Of a stretch of 12,024 nucleotides of DNA, positions 1 to 6,871 are shown in pieces. The first letter of the stretch is position 1, and each line of letters starts with the position of its first letter. The stretch is from Lutibacter sp. (GTDB taxonomy: Bacteria > Bacteroidota > Bacteroidia > Flavobacteriales > Flavobacteriaceae): the NCBI GenBank assembly GCA_030599055.1, contig JAUVOS010000061.1:1-12024 (forward strand). The letters are read 5' to 3'. The notes under the pieces are model-generated. The model saw nothing but the letters and a program-made list of their open reading frames with translations, had not been told where the DNA came from and made no database searches. The position numbers were made by a program, and so were the translations under genes.

Positions 1-15
1 AGTTCTTTTAAAACT

Positions 16-43
16 GACACGAATTACACGAATTGACACGAAT
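16..43. repeat. Short tandem repeat, ACACGAATT-like
   Basis: Three near-identical units (ACACGAATT at about 17-25, ACACGAATT at 26-34, ACACGAAT at 36-43) sit in the AT-rich non-coding stretch 1-159, downstream of the minus-strand gene that ends at 160. A looser relative (attacactaatt) occurs near 95-106. Nothing else recognisable was seen in 1-159, and no convincing terminator. It resembles other short-period intergenic words in this window and looks like a remnant of a dispersed repeat family. Confidence 0.6.
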
Positions 44-159
44 ATTTCGCACTTAAATAAATGCTGTAATGTAGTGAGATATACCTGATAATGATTACAC
101 TAATTAAATTCTTTCGGATTTTAGGTGTACTAAGAAAACACGGAATTTTAACATACAGC

Positions 160-831
160 TTATTTTTTAAACCCAAAAATTCTCTTGAATATATTTGTTT
201 TCTTTGCAGATGTAATGCTGTTTTTAGTTTCTTTTTCTGCTAAGGTTTCTTTAATTTTTCGAACAGAATGCTCTTCATTTACAAGGTTGTCAAAATCAAT
301 AATTTGACTGATATAGGTCTTTTGGTTTTTGTAAATATTTGAATACTCAATATGAACAACGACTTGATTTAATGCTGTTTTTATTTTCTTCAGTGCTTTA
401 TCATAGTCTTCTGTTGCGTATCTTGAATCATCATCTCTAATTTTGAACTCAATCATATTAAGAAATTCTGTGGGGGCAATCACGCGATCAATAGTATTGT
501 CTATATAATTAACATAGGTCAGTTGCCTCGTTTCAATTGGGACTATATCCATAAAGCAATGCGCATCTTTTTCACTAAAACTATTCGCTACTTTTAGAGT
601 ATTCCCATTCACATCTTTGATAATAAATGATTTAATAAATAGAGGACCGGTTCCTTTATTCCACAACAAAATTTTAATACGATTGTTGTAATTATATTTT
701 TGAATAATTGGAATCGGTTTAAAGGTGAGTCTGTTGTGCGCTCTTTGGGTGTAAATTGAGAACACACTTGTTATGATTGCAGTAAGCGCAACATAAAATT
801 CCCAGTTAAGACCGTTTAGATATTCTATCAA
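160..831 (-). CDS. Membrane-anchored protein of unknown function
   Basis: I do not recognise the family. The 223-residue protein has one hydrophobic segment near the N terminus (about residues 11-28, followed by basic residues), then a soluble domain that looks beta-rich. It contains the phrase NKGTGPLFIKSF (about 58-69), reminiscent of Ig-like sandwich domains in which N-x-G-x-G-P precedes a strand. The C terminus is lysine-rich (about 195-223) and could lie at the membrane surface. The start is TTG (829-831); it was chosen because the reading continues directly into the membrane helix and lies only 5 bp after the stop of the upstream nuclease-like gene, so the two are probably co-transcribed. 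The coding call is fairly secure, the function is not. Confidence 0.7.
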   Translation of the reverse strand: MIEYLNGLNWEFYVALTAIITSVFSIYTQRAHNRLTFKPIPIIQKYNYNNRIKILLWNKGTGPLFIKSFIIKDVNGNTLKVANSFSEKDAHCFMDIVPIETRQLTYVNYIDNTIDRVIAPTEFLNMIEFKIRDDDSRYATEDYDKALKKIKTALNQVVVHIEYSNIYKNQKTYISQIIDFDNLVNEEHSVRKIKETLAEKETKNSITSAKKTNIFKRIFGFKK

Positions 832-836
832 ACCTA

Positions 837-1919
837 TTATTTTTCTCTGATTAAATAAATGTAAACAGGATAATGATCACTATAACCACCGGTATAAGTT
901 CCCCAAGAGAAACTTCTAAACGGATAACCTTTATAGCGTCCTTTTTTGTTGATTAGGTAGTTGGGGTTAAAAATATTGGCTTTGTAAAACTGCCATGATT
1001 TATAATCATTATTCTTTGCTAAAGCAGGAGAAGTCATATAAATTTGGTCAAATAGATTGATATTATCCCTGTAACCTAAAGTATGATGACCTCGCTTAAA
1101 CATATCTTCCATCGGGTTGTAAATACCGCCTTCTTTTACTTCTTTTTTTACTCCTGTTGCTTGTAATGTCTCTTTCATACTAGCATTGGTCGGATCATCA
1201 TTAAAATCACCCATTCCAAATATTTTAGGATTTTCATACATTTTTTGAAGTGAATCAATCATACGTTTGTTGTATTTTGCAGCTCCTACTCGCATCGGGC
1301 GACTTTTTGCTTCACCACCGCGACGAGAAGGCCAGTGATTTACAATAAGATGTATCATTTCTCCATCTAAAACTCCCGAAACTAATAATTGGTCTCTGGT
1401 GTAAACACGATTACCGGCATCGTATAGTCTTACATTGTAGGATTTACTTTCGGTAGGTTTAAAATAACGACTCTGGTACAAAAGTGCTACATCGATACCT
1501 CGTTTGTCTCGAGAATTGTAATGTATAATACTGTAATGATGTTCTTTTAAATAATCAGATGCGATTAAATCTTCGAGTACACTTTTATTTTCAATTTCAC
1601 ACACGCCAATAATTGCAGGTGGTGTTTTAGCTTCACTTGTTCCAATATCAGCGATTACTTTAGCCATATTGTTTACTTTTTTCCAATATACCTCAGATCG
1701 ATTTCCTTTCATTTCCATAATCGGACTACGCTCATCCCATAAATCAGGGTCATCAACAGTATCAAAAAGATTTTCTAAATTATAGAAAGCGATGGTTCTT
1801 ATGCGAAATTCGCTAGGTGTTTGGTCAGTGGATTTTAGGGTAGTTGTAGTTCCACAAGAAGAAATTATTAATCCGATAAAAATACTGAAAACAATAAATT
1901 GTATAAAAACTTTAGGCAT
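837..1919 (-). CDS. Endonuclease/exonuclease/phosphatase family lipoprotein
   Basis: This 360-residue protein starts with a lipoprotein signal (hydrophobic residues 5-20, lipobox IISSC with Cys22), so it should be an envelope lipoprotein. The DNase I/EEP fold motifs are present in order: NLENLFD (47-53), the metal-binding Glu in GVCEIEN (E108), the catalytic-type His in NHWPSRRGG (H195), GDFNDDP (D238, N240), NLFDQI (D291) and the terminal YSDHYP (D348, H349). The catalytic set looks intact, so a metal-dependent phosphodiesterase or nuclease is expected; the substrate (extracellular DNA, RNA or a phosphoester) cannot be told. No acidic residue follows the lipid Cys, so there is no obvious surface-export signal. 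ATG start at 1917-1919, with a promoter-like pair about 24 bp upstream. The membrane protein ending at 160 follows after 5 bp. Confidence 0.9.
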   Translation of the reverse strand: MPKVFIQFIVFSIFIGLIISSCGTTTTLKSTDQTPSEFRIRTIAFYNLENLFDTVDDPDLWDERSPIMEMKGNRSEVYWKKVNNMAKVIADIGTSEAKTPPAIIGVCEIENKSVLEDLIASDYLKEHHYSIIHYNSRDKRGIDVALLYQSRYFKPTESKSYNVRLYDAGNRVYTRDQLLVSGVLDGEMIHLIVNHWPSRRGGEAKSRPMRVGAAKYNKRMIDSLQKMYENPKIFGMGDFNDDPTNASMKETLQATGVKKEVKEGGIYNPMEDMFKRGHHTLGYRDNINLFDQIYMTSPALAKNNDYKSWQFYKANIFNPNYLINKKGRYKGYPFRSFSWGTYTGGYSDHYPVYIYLIREK

Positions 1920-1942
1920 GATTTATTAAATATTTAGAAGCT

Positions 1943-1974
1943 CAAAAGTACGAACAAATTTTAGATAATCACAA
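1943..1974 (-). promoter_or_regulatory. Bacteroidota-type promoter for the EEP lipoprotein gene
   Basis: Reading the minus strand, TTG (1972-1974) is followed after 21 bp by TACTTTTG (1943-1950), which matches the Bacteroidota -7 consensus TAnnTTTG. The -7 box ends 23 bp before the ATG at 1919. It matches the pattern upstream of mce in this window. Assigned by pattern only. Confidence 0.5.
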
Positions 1975-2035
1975 TCAAAGTATTAGGACCTAAGATGATG
2001 TAAATTGGATGCATTGACCCTGATGCTTGGTTGGA

Positions 2036-2072
2036 ACGCAGATGACGCAGATTAAACAGATTGTCACTGATT
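2036..2072. repeat. Degenerate 9-bp tandem repeat (ACGCAGATK)
   Basis: Four consecutive degenerate units: ACGCAGATG, ACGCAGATT, AAACAGATT and GTCACTGATT. It lies in the 528-bp gene-free stretch 1920-2447, which holds a promoter, this repeat, the large inverted-repeat element at 2154-2397 and otherwise nothing I recognise. Confidence 0.5.
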
Positions 2073-2153
2073 TTATGATTTGAAAAGATGATATGTATTG
2101 AGTAGAAAATGGTGAAATAATCTGTTAATAAGTAAATACAACAGGTCTTTGAA

Positions 2154-2397
2154 TGTATTCACCCATGAGGGTTGCATAAAATGTGTTTCACGCAAAGGTC
2201 CGCAAAGGGATTAGGATTAATTTTAACACGCAAAGGAGCGCAAAGTTTTATGAATGCAAAGCATTCATTTCCCATGCCTAGACGGCAAACGGGTTTGCAA
2301 ACTTTGTGCCCGCCTTGCCATCGAGGTAGGTAATATAGTAGTTGTAAAGACTTTGCGGACTTTGCGTGAAATAAACAGAGAGTGGCTGAACAGTTAT
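2154..2397. repeat. CGCAAAG inverted-repeat element, copy A
   Basis: The core is bounded by near-perfect terminal inverted repeats at 2186-2207 (begins TTTCACGCAAAGG) and 2351-2371 (ends CTTTGCGTGAAA on the reverse reading). Outside these, 2387-2397 reads on the minus strand as a GATAACTGTTCAG-like arm shared with the two other copies. Inside are a second CGCAAAG pair (2229-2245), a perfect 8-bp hairpin ATGAATGC-AAA-GCATTCAT (2250-2268), and an imperfect palindrome whose arms are GCCTAGACGGCAAACGGG (2276-2293) and 2309-2330. No ORF is present. This resembles a non-autonomous, MITE- or REP-like repeat. The outer limits are approximate. Confidence 0.7.
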
Positions 2398-2447
2398 CTT
2401 TGGATTTTTCTTATTAGGGAGTAAATAATTGTTGTCCCAGTTGTTAT

Positions 2448-3140
2448 TTACATTTGTTCTATTTTTTTGACGAAAACCAACGGGTCAACTGCATTTTGCA
2501 CAGACAAATCACCAATTTTTGTGCGTCGTAAACGAGATAAATGAGCACCGGAGTTTAGCGCTTTTCCGAAATCATCAGCGAGCGAACGGATATAGGTTCC
2601 TTTACTACATTTTACCCTAAAATCTAATTCAGGTAAGTCAATTCGTGTAATATCAAACTCGTAAATACTGACTAATCGAGTTGGTATTTCTGTTGTTTCT
2701 CCTTTACGAGCTAATTCATATAAGCGTTTACCATCTTTTTTAATAGCTGAAAACAGCGGGGGTTTTTGCTTTATTTCACCAGTAAATTGTGAAGTTGTTT
2801 CTTGAATTAATTGATCTGTAATATGATTCGTTGGAAATTTATTATCGATTGTAGTTTCCAAATCAAAAGATGGTGTAGTAGTTCCTAGCGTAAATGTACC
2901 AACATACTCTTTTGGTAAACCCTGGTATTCATTGATTTTTTTTGTAAACTTTCCGGTACACACAATCAAAAGACCGGTTGCTAAAGGATCTAAAGTACCA
3001 GCATGGCCTACTTTGATTTTTTTAATATCAAATTTCTTACGAATTGCCCAACGTAGTTTGTTGACCACTTGAAAGGAAGTCCATTTTAAGGGTTTGTCAA
3101 TTAATAAAACTTGACCGTTTTGAAAGTCTTCTGTTGTCAT
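2448..3140 (-). CDS. truB: tRNA pseudouridine(55) synthase TruB
   Basis: TruB isomerises uridine 55 in the T-arm of tRNAs to pseudouridine in the cytoplasm. The protein has 230 residues. The catalytic motif GHAGTLDPLATG spans 45-56 with the nucleophile D51. KEYVGTFTLG (77-86) carries the conserved Tyr79, FSAIKKDGKRLYELARKG covers 130-147, and KGTYIRSLADDFG (180-192) is the conserved RNA-binding and catalytic-core strand. It ends shortly after the catalytic domain, so a C-terminal PUA-type domain is minimal or absent, as in short TruB forms. ATG at 3138-3140. It normally follows uppP in flavobacteria (from memory); here an ATPase gene and repeat copy B lie between. Confidence 0.97.
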   Translation of the reverse strand: MTTEDFQNGQVLLIDKPLKWTSFQVVNKLRWAIRKKFDIKKIKVGHAGTLDPLATGLLIVCTGKFTKKINEYQGLPKEYVGTFTLGTTTPSFDLETTIDNKFPTNHITDQLIQETTSQFTGEIKQKPPLFSAIKKDGKRLYELARKGETTEIPTRLVSIYEFDITRIDLPELDFRVKCSKGTYIRSLADDFGKALNSGAHLSRLRRTKIGDLSVQNAVDPLVFVKKIEQM

Positions 3141-3197
3141 TGTTTAGTGGGCTATTTAATGGTTTTGCTAGTTGTATTGTGAGAAAATTTGGAATTA

Positions 3198-3346
3198 GGT
3201 AACTGTTCGGTCGTATTTTTCACGCAAAGGTCGCAAAGAAATGTATTATATCGCATTAAAAACGTAAAGATCGCAAAGTTTATATGAATGCTTTGCATTC
3301 ATTTCTTTTCCTTTGCGAAAACTTTGAGAATCAATTACTTTGCATG
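3198..3346. repeat. CGCAAAG inverted-repeat element, copy B
   Basis: The left arm begins with GGTAACTGTTCGGTC (3198-3212) and continues into TTTTTCACGCAAAGGTCGC (3216-3234). An internal AACGTAAAGATCGCAAAG leads into the perfect hairpin ATGAATGC-TTT-GCATTCAT (3284-3302). The right arm (3311-3346: CCTTTGCG, ACTTTGAG, ACTTTGCATGA) is degraded. The stretch 3258-3304 aligns closely with 2225-2271 of copy A, except that the hairpin loop is TTT instead of AAA. The element fills most of the 219-bp gap between truB and the ATPase gene and ends about 14 bp before the ATPase stop codon. Confidence 0.65.
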
Positions 3347-3359
3347 ATAGGTTACGGAA

Positions 3360-4553
3360 TTAGTATAAAAACCCAAATAACCATAAAGGAATTGTGTTAT
3401 CTACACTGTATTCAATATCATCTTTTACGAGAAAAGCATTTTTTAAACTTTGTATTTGTTTTTGGGTTTTTCCTTTACCACCAACTTCAAAATGATACTT
3501 TTTATCGACCAGGAAATCTGCTTTATCTCCAAGATGTAAAGGTATTATCCCGGTTAATTGATTTGCAAAAAAAGTTTCACGTACCGTTCCAATACTCCAA
3601 TTGTTGCGTGTTAAAACACCTAATAAATTACTATTGTTTAAATAGATTTTTTCAGGCTTTGTCAAATGTCCAAGACCTTTAGTTGCTTTATTGAGTTGAT
3701 GAATTAAACGCGCTTTTTCTAAAAGATGTAAGGCATGAATTAAAGTAGGTCTCGACATATTCATTTTTTTACTGAGTTTACTGATGTTTGGAGTAAATGG
3801 GACACTACTTGCAATTGTTTTTAATAGTTTTTTTATTTTAACTAAATTTTCATAATTAAGTGATGATGTTGCCATCATATCTATTTCAATAATCAGGTTT
3901 ATGGTGTGTAATAAGCGGTGTTCATAATTTTCTTTTCCCTCAGTAAAGTATGGATAAGCACCATATTTTATATATTCTCGAAAGGCAGCAATAGGTTTAA
4001 TTTTGTTTAAAATCACAGGAATAATGTCTTTACTACGCGATACGACATCTGATAAAGAATATACATCAAAATGAATATTATAATCTAAAGCAATAAATTC
4101 TCTTAACGATAATTCTTTGAGTTCGTAACTAATTGCTCTACGACTTAAATCAGATTCTCCTCTATAAATATCAAGAATGGATGAGGAAGTAAAAACAACT
4201 TTTAAATCAGGATAATCATCGTAGATTAGTTTAATTTCACGCGACCAATTCGGATATTTATGAACTTCATCAATTAACAGATAAGAACCTCCTATTTTTG
4301 TAAATTCACCAGCTAAATCATATAAAAGATGATTGGTAAAATACAAATCATCCATTGCAACATAAAGAGACTTAGCTTGTTTGTCAACTTTTAAGGCAAG
4401 GTATTGTAGTAAGAGTGTTGTTTTTCCACTTCCACGAGCACCTTTAATGGCAATTAGCCTATTGTTCCAATCAATTTGATGTAATAGATAACGCTGAAAA
4501 TGTACAGATACGTTGGTTACTTTATCTATTGATTTTTGTATAAGATTATCCAT
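3360..4553 (-). CDS. AAA ATPase with C-terminal DUF4143-like domain
   Basis: A 397-residue P-loop ATPase of the AAA_14/DUF4143 type. The Walker A motif GARGSGKT is at 38-45 and Walker B YLLIDEVH at 91-98. A sensor-like FTSSSI is at 121-126, an LSRRA arginine segment at 136-140 and LKELSLREF at 145-153. A winged-helix-like stretch spans about 256-290. The C terminus has ADFLVDKKYHFEVGGKGK (345-362), which resembles the D...E-x-K core of PD-(D/E)xK nuclease folds with the last part altered to E356-V-G-G-K360. The family is common and mobile in Bacteroidota; its cellular role is not well established. Here it sits between uppP and truB, in the same orientation, with its own promoter-like sequence. 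It is probably a later insertion. Confidence 0.88.
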   Translation of the reverse strand: MDNLIQKSIDKVTNVSVHFQRYLLHQIDWNNRLIAIKGARGSGKTTLLLQYLALKVDKQAKSLYVAMDDLYFTNHLLYDLAGEFTKIGGSYLLIDEVHKYPNWSREIKLIYDDYPDLKVVFTSSSILDIYRGESDLSRRAISYELKELSLREFIALDYNIHFDVYSLSDVVSRSKDIIPVILNKIKPIAAFREYIKYGAYPYFTEGKENYEHRLLHTINLIIEIDMMATSSLNYENLVKIKKLLKTIASSVPFTPNISKLSKKMNMSRPTLIHALHLLEKARLIHQLNKATKGLGHLTKPEKIYLNNSNLLGVLTRNNWSIGTVRETFFANQLTGIIPLHLGDKADFLVDKKYHFEVGGKGKTQKQIQSLKNAFLVKDDIEYSVDNTIPLWLFGFLY

Positions 4554-4571
4554 AATGGTATTTATATTTTA

Positions 4572-4608
4572 CAAATATAAATAATAAATGCTAAATAACA
4601 TTAACAAA
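4572..4608 (-). promoter_or_regulatory. Candidate promoter for the ATPase gene
   Basis: On the minus strand TATATTTG (4572-4579) matches TAnnTTTG exactly and ends 18 bp before the ATG at 4553. A TTTG (4605-4608) lies 25 bp upstream of it, slightly longer than the usual spacing. The region is very AT-rich, so chance matches are possible. Confidence 0.38.
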
Positions 4609-4625
4609 TAATACTTAATATTGTT

Positions 4626-4646
4626 AAAATGGTTTTACAAAAACCA
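4626..4646 (-). terminator. Weak candidate terminator at the uppP stop
   Basis: On the minus strand a perfect 7-bp stem TGGTTTT-TGT-AAAACCA (4646 to 4630) spans the uppP stop codon and is followed by TTTT. The stem is AT-rich and the U tract short, so it is only a weak intrinsic terminator candidate. If real it would separate uppP from the ATPase gene. Confidence 0.25.
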
Positions 4647-5432
4647 AATACCATACCCAATAGCCAATAAACCCACAAGTAAACAATAGATAGCAAAATA
4701 ACTCAATTTACTACGTTTTACAATTGCTATCATCCAATTACAAGCAAAAAGACCTGCTATAAAAGCAGCGATAAAGCCAACTCCAAGGCTACTTATCTGA
4801 GTACTTTCAAAGTTTATTTCACCTCCGATTAGATCTTTTGCAATTTTCCCAAAAATAAGTGGCACAACCATTAAAAAGGAAAAACGTGCGGCGCGTTCTC
4901 TATCAACACCTAATAATACAGAGGTAGAAATAGTAGCTCCTGAACGGGAAATACCTGGTAACATAGCAATTGCTTGTGAAATACCAATGATAAACGCATT
5001 TGAATAGGAGACCTTTTTTTCTGTTTTTTTTGCTCTGTCAGCAAGGAATAATAAGGCGGCAGTAACTAAGAGCATAAAACCGACGAACATGATTCGTCCA
5101 CTAAAAAGAGCTTCTAATTGTTCTTCAAAAAACAACCCAATTAGAATTGCTGGTAGCATAGAAAGAATGATTTTTAAAGAAAAAATCAGTTCGTCGTTCC
5201 ATTTAAATTGGAACAATCCTCTAAATATTTCAAAAACTTCTTTTCTAAAAATGACAAGTGTACTCAATGCGGTTGCAAAGTGTAAAACCACCGTAAAAGT
5301 CAAACTTTCTTGAGGAAGTGATTCGTCACCAAATAAAGCTTTTACTAATTCTAAATGACCGCTTGATGAAACAGGTAGAAATTCTGTAAGACCCTGTATT
5401 ATTCCTAGAATTAGCGCTTGTAGTATTGACAT
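4635..5432 (-). CDS. uppP: Undecaprenyl-diphosphate phosphatase UppP (BacA family)
   Basis: An integral membrane enzyme that dephosphorylates undecaprenyl diphosphate so that the lipid carrier can be reused for peptidoglycan and other envelope polymers; overproduction in this family gives bacitracin resistance. At 265 residues it is of normal length. Both signature motifs are intact: GLTEFLPVSSSGHLELV (14-30, with E17, S22-24, H26) and PGISRSGAT (159-167). Several hydrophobic segments are visible, for example at 46-62, 86-101, 113-131, 184-196, 214-230 and 244-265. ATG start at 5430-5432, 14 bp after four TTCTGTG units (minus strand CACAGAA). It follows DUF3098 and ftsX. Confidence 0.97.
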   Translation of the reverse strand: MSILQALILGIIQGLTEFLPVSSSGHLELVKALFGDESLPQESLTFTVVLHFATALSTLVIFRKEVFEIFRGLFQFKWNDELIFSLKIILSMLPAILIGLFFEEQLEALFSGRIMFVGFMLLVTAALLFLADRAKKTEKKVSYSNAFIIGISQAIAMLPGISRSGATISTSVLLGVDRERAARFSFLMVVPLIFGKIAKDLIGGEINFESTQISSLGVGFIAAFIAGLFACNWMIAIVKRSKLSYFAIYCLLVGLLAIGYGIWFL

Positions 5433-5446
5433 TTAATTGTTATTTG

Positions 5447-5474
5447 TTCTGTGTTCTGTGTTCTGTGTTCTGTG
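5447..5474. repeat. Four perfect tandem copies of TTCTGTG
   Basis: Four exact 7-bp units at 5447-5453, 5454-5460, 5461-5467 and 5468-5474, followed by a GTCCATT doublet (about 5478-5491). On the minus strand the array reads CACAGAA and ends 14 nt before the uppP ATG, inside the presumed leader. Its position could affect uppP translation, and the copy number could change by slippage. Confidence 0.85.
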
Positions 5475-5571
5475 TTTGTCCATTGTCCATTCATAAATAT
5501 GGTTGTCACTAAGCTCAGGATTTTTTAATACAATTCAATGTAAAATAATCTTGCAACTATTCATTGATGCC

Positions 5572-5826
5572 CTAGCTACTTTCCTTATATAAAATAGCGA
5601 ATACCTCAATAGCAAAACCTATTAAAACAAGAGTTGGCGCCAAACGGATACGACGAAAATTATAGATTTCCTCATTAAAAATATTGGGATCATCACTACC
5701 GCCACCTGCCATTAGTATAAAACCAAGGGCAATAAATGCAATACCAATTGCCATGATAATGTAATTGCGTTTGCTAAAAAGAAATTCTTTTTTTGGTTTG
5801 TCTGGGTTTTTATTTTTTTTGCTCAT
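5572..5826 (-). CDS. DUF3098 family small membrane protein
   Basis: An 84-residue protein with a lysine-rich N terminus (1-20), a first hydrophobic helix at about 21-40, the conserved loop LMAGGGSDDPNIFNEEIYNF (38-57), RRIRLAP (58-64) and a second helix at about 62-80. This matches the DUF3098 family of Bacteroidota, whose molecular role is unknown. It sits 89 bp downstream of ftsX and upstream of uppP, a conserved neighbourhood from memory, so an envelope or division-related role is possible but only inferred. ATG start at 5824-5826. A TAGATTTG box 29 bp upstream lacks a -33 partner, so transcription from the ftsX side is the simpler reading. Confidence 0.9.
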   Translation of the reverse strand: MSKKNKNPDKPKKEFLFSKRNYIIMAIGIAFIALGFILMAGGGSDDPNIFNEEIYNFRRIRLAPTLVLIGFAIEVFAILYKESS

Positions 5827-5915
5827 GATGAATCATTCTAATTTAAAAGAAAATACAAATCTAATAAAGCTGTTTTGAAGTTTATTAAATGATGTGTTAA
5901 TTGTTTTTTAATACA

Positions 5916-6794
5916 CTAATAATACAACTCATCCGTACGTAAATTTAGGAAGCGTTTGGTTGCAAAATAAGTACTGCCCCAACTAATTATAATACCTAAT
6001 AACAAAACACCACCAAATACAATTGCTAACAAGTTGATATTGTTTAATAAGCTTATCTCGGGGATTTGTTTTTCAATATAGTAGCTTAGCCCTATTAAAG
6101 CGATTATTGCAAGAATAGCACCTAGGATACCTAGTTTAATACTTGTCCAAATAAAGGGACGCCGAATAAAACCTTTTGTCGCTCCGACCATTTGCATGGT
6201 TTTTATAGTAAAACGCTTGGAATAAACGGATAAACGTATGGAGCTATTAATTAACACAACAGCTATTAAAGTTAGTAAACCACTAAATATCAATATCCAT
6301 AAACTAATTCGTTTAATATTTTTGTTTAATAGCTCAATCAAAGGTCTATCATAGGTGATTTCGTGTACGATAGTATTTTGAAGTAACAATTTTTCAATTT
6401 CATTCATTTTTTCAGCTGTAACGAAATCTGATTTTAGATGTATATTAATTGCATCTTTTAGAGGGTTGGTTCCTAAAAATTCTAAAAAATCTTGTCCTAT
6501 TTCCTTCTGCATCAATTTTGCGGCGTCATTTTTAGATATGTATTCTACACTTTTGGTAAAATCTTTTGCTTCTAAAGATTTTTTATACTCTATAATTTGT
6601 GCTTCAGCACTATTGTCTTTTAGGAAAACATTTAAAGTGACTTGTTCTTTAAAATGCTGTGCTAGAGCTCTGGTTTTTAGCACCATAATCCCTAGTAATC
6701 CTAATAAAAACAAAACCAATGCAATACTTACTATCACAGAAAGATAGGAGGAACGTAGTCGTTTTTTTTGATATTTTTCAAATGATTTAGACAT
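5916..6794 (-). CDS. ftsX: Cell division protein FtsX
   Basis: FtsX is the permease partner of the ATPase FtsE at the division septum; in the family the complex activates peptidoglycan hydrolases. The 292-residue protein has the FtsX layout: short cytoplasmic N terminus, first membrane helix at about 17-39, a large extracytoplasmic domain at about 40-160 that includes VTLNVFLKD (52-60), then three helices at about 163-185, 218-240 and 252-272. The conserved coupling segment KTMQMVGATKGFIRRPF lies at 198-214. It is full length. No ftsE is in the window. ATG start at 6792-6794. It is the first gene of a minus-strand block running into DUF3098 and uppP, preceded by the 352-bp gene-free stretch that carries repeat copy C. 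Confidence 0.95.
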   Translation of the reverse strand: MSKSFEKYQKKRLRSSYLSVIVSIALVLFLLGLLGIMVLKTRALAQHFKEQVTLNVFLKDNSAEAQIIEYKKSLEAKDFTKSVEYISKNDAAKLMQKEIGQDFLEFLGTNPLKDAINIHLKSDFVTAEKMNEIEKLLLQNTIVHEITYDRPLIELLNKNIKRISLWILIFSGLLTLIAVVLINSSIRLSVYSKRFTIKTMQMVGATKGFIRRPFIWTSIKLGILGAILAIIALIGLSYYIEKQIPEISLLNNINLLAIVFGGVLLLGIIISWGSTYFATKRFLNLRTDELYY

Positions 6795-6831
6795 AGATTA
6801 ATTTTTCGTTGTGCAAGATAGGATATAAATG

Positions 6832-6859
6832 TAGAATTATGAATTTAGAATTCAGAATT
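6832..6859. repeat. 14-bp imperfect tandem duplication (TAGAATT...)
   Basis: TAGAATTATGAATT is followed directly by TAGAATTCAGAATT; 12 of 14 positions agree. It lies 38 bp upstream of the ftsX start, just outside repeat copy C. Confidence 0.45.
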
Positions 6860-6871
6860 ATTTGTTTTGAT

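Noticed and set aside
2421..2451. Inverted repeat GTAAATAA / TTATTTAC as a truB terminator
   Set aside because: The 8-bp arms contain only one G-C pair, the loop is 15 nt and no U tract follows on the minus strand.
2186..3346. Repeated CGCAAAG words as a CRISPR array
   Set aside because: The repeats are short, form inverted arms, have no regular unique spacers, and no cas genes are present.
3284..3682. Plus-strand open frame of 132 codons
   Set aside because: It starts in the hairpin of repeat copy B and runs antisense through the conserved C-terminal part of the ATPase gene; its translation has no recognisable domain.
5856..5863. TAGATTTG as a promoter for DUF3098
   Set aside because: It matches the -7 consensus, but no TTG lies 17-25 bp upstream; a single box in AT-rich DNA is weak evidence.
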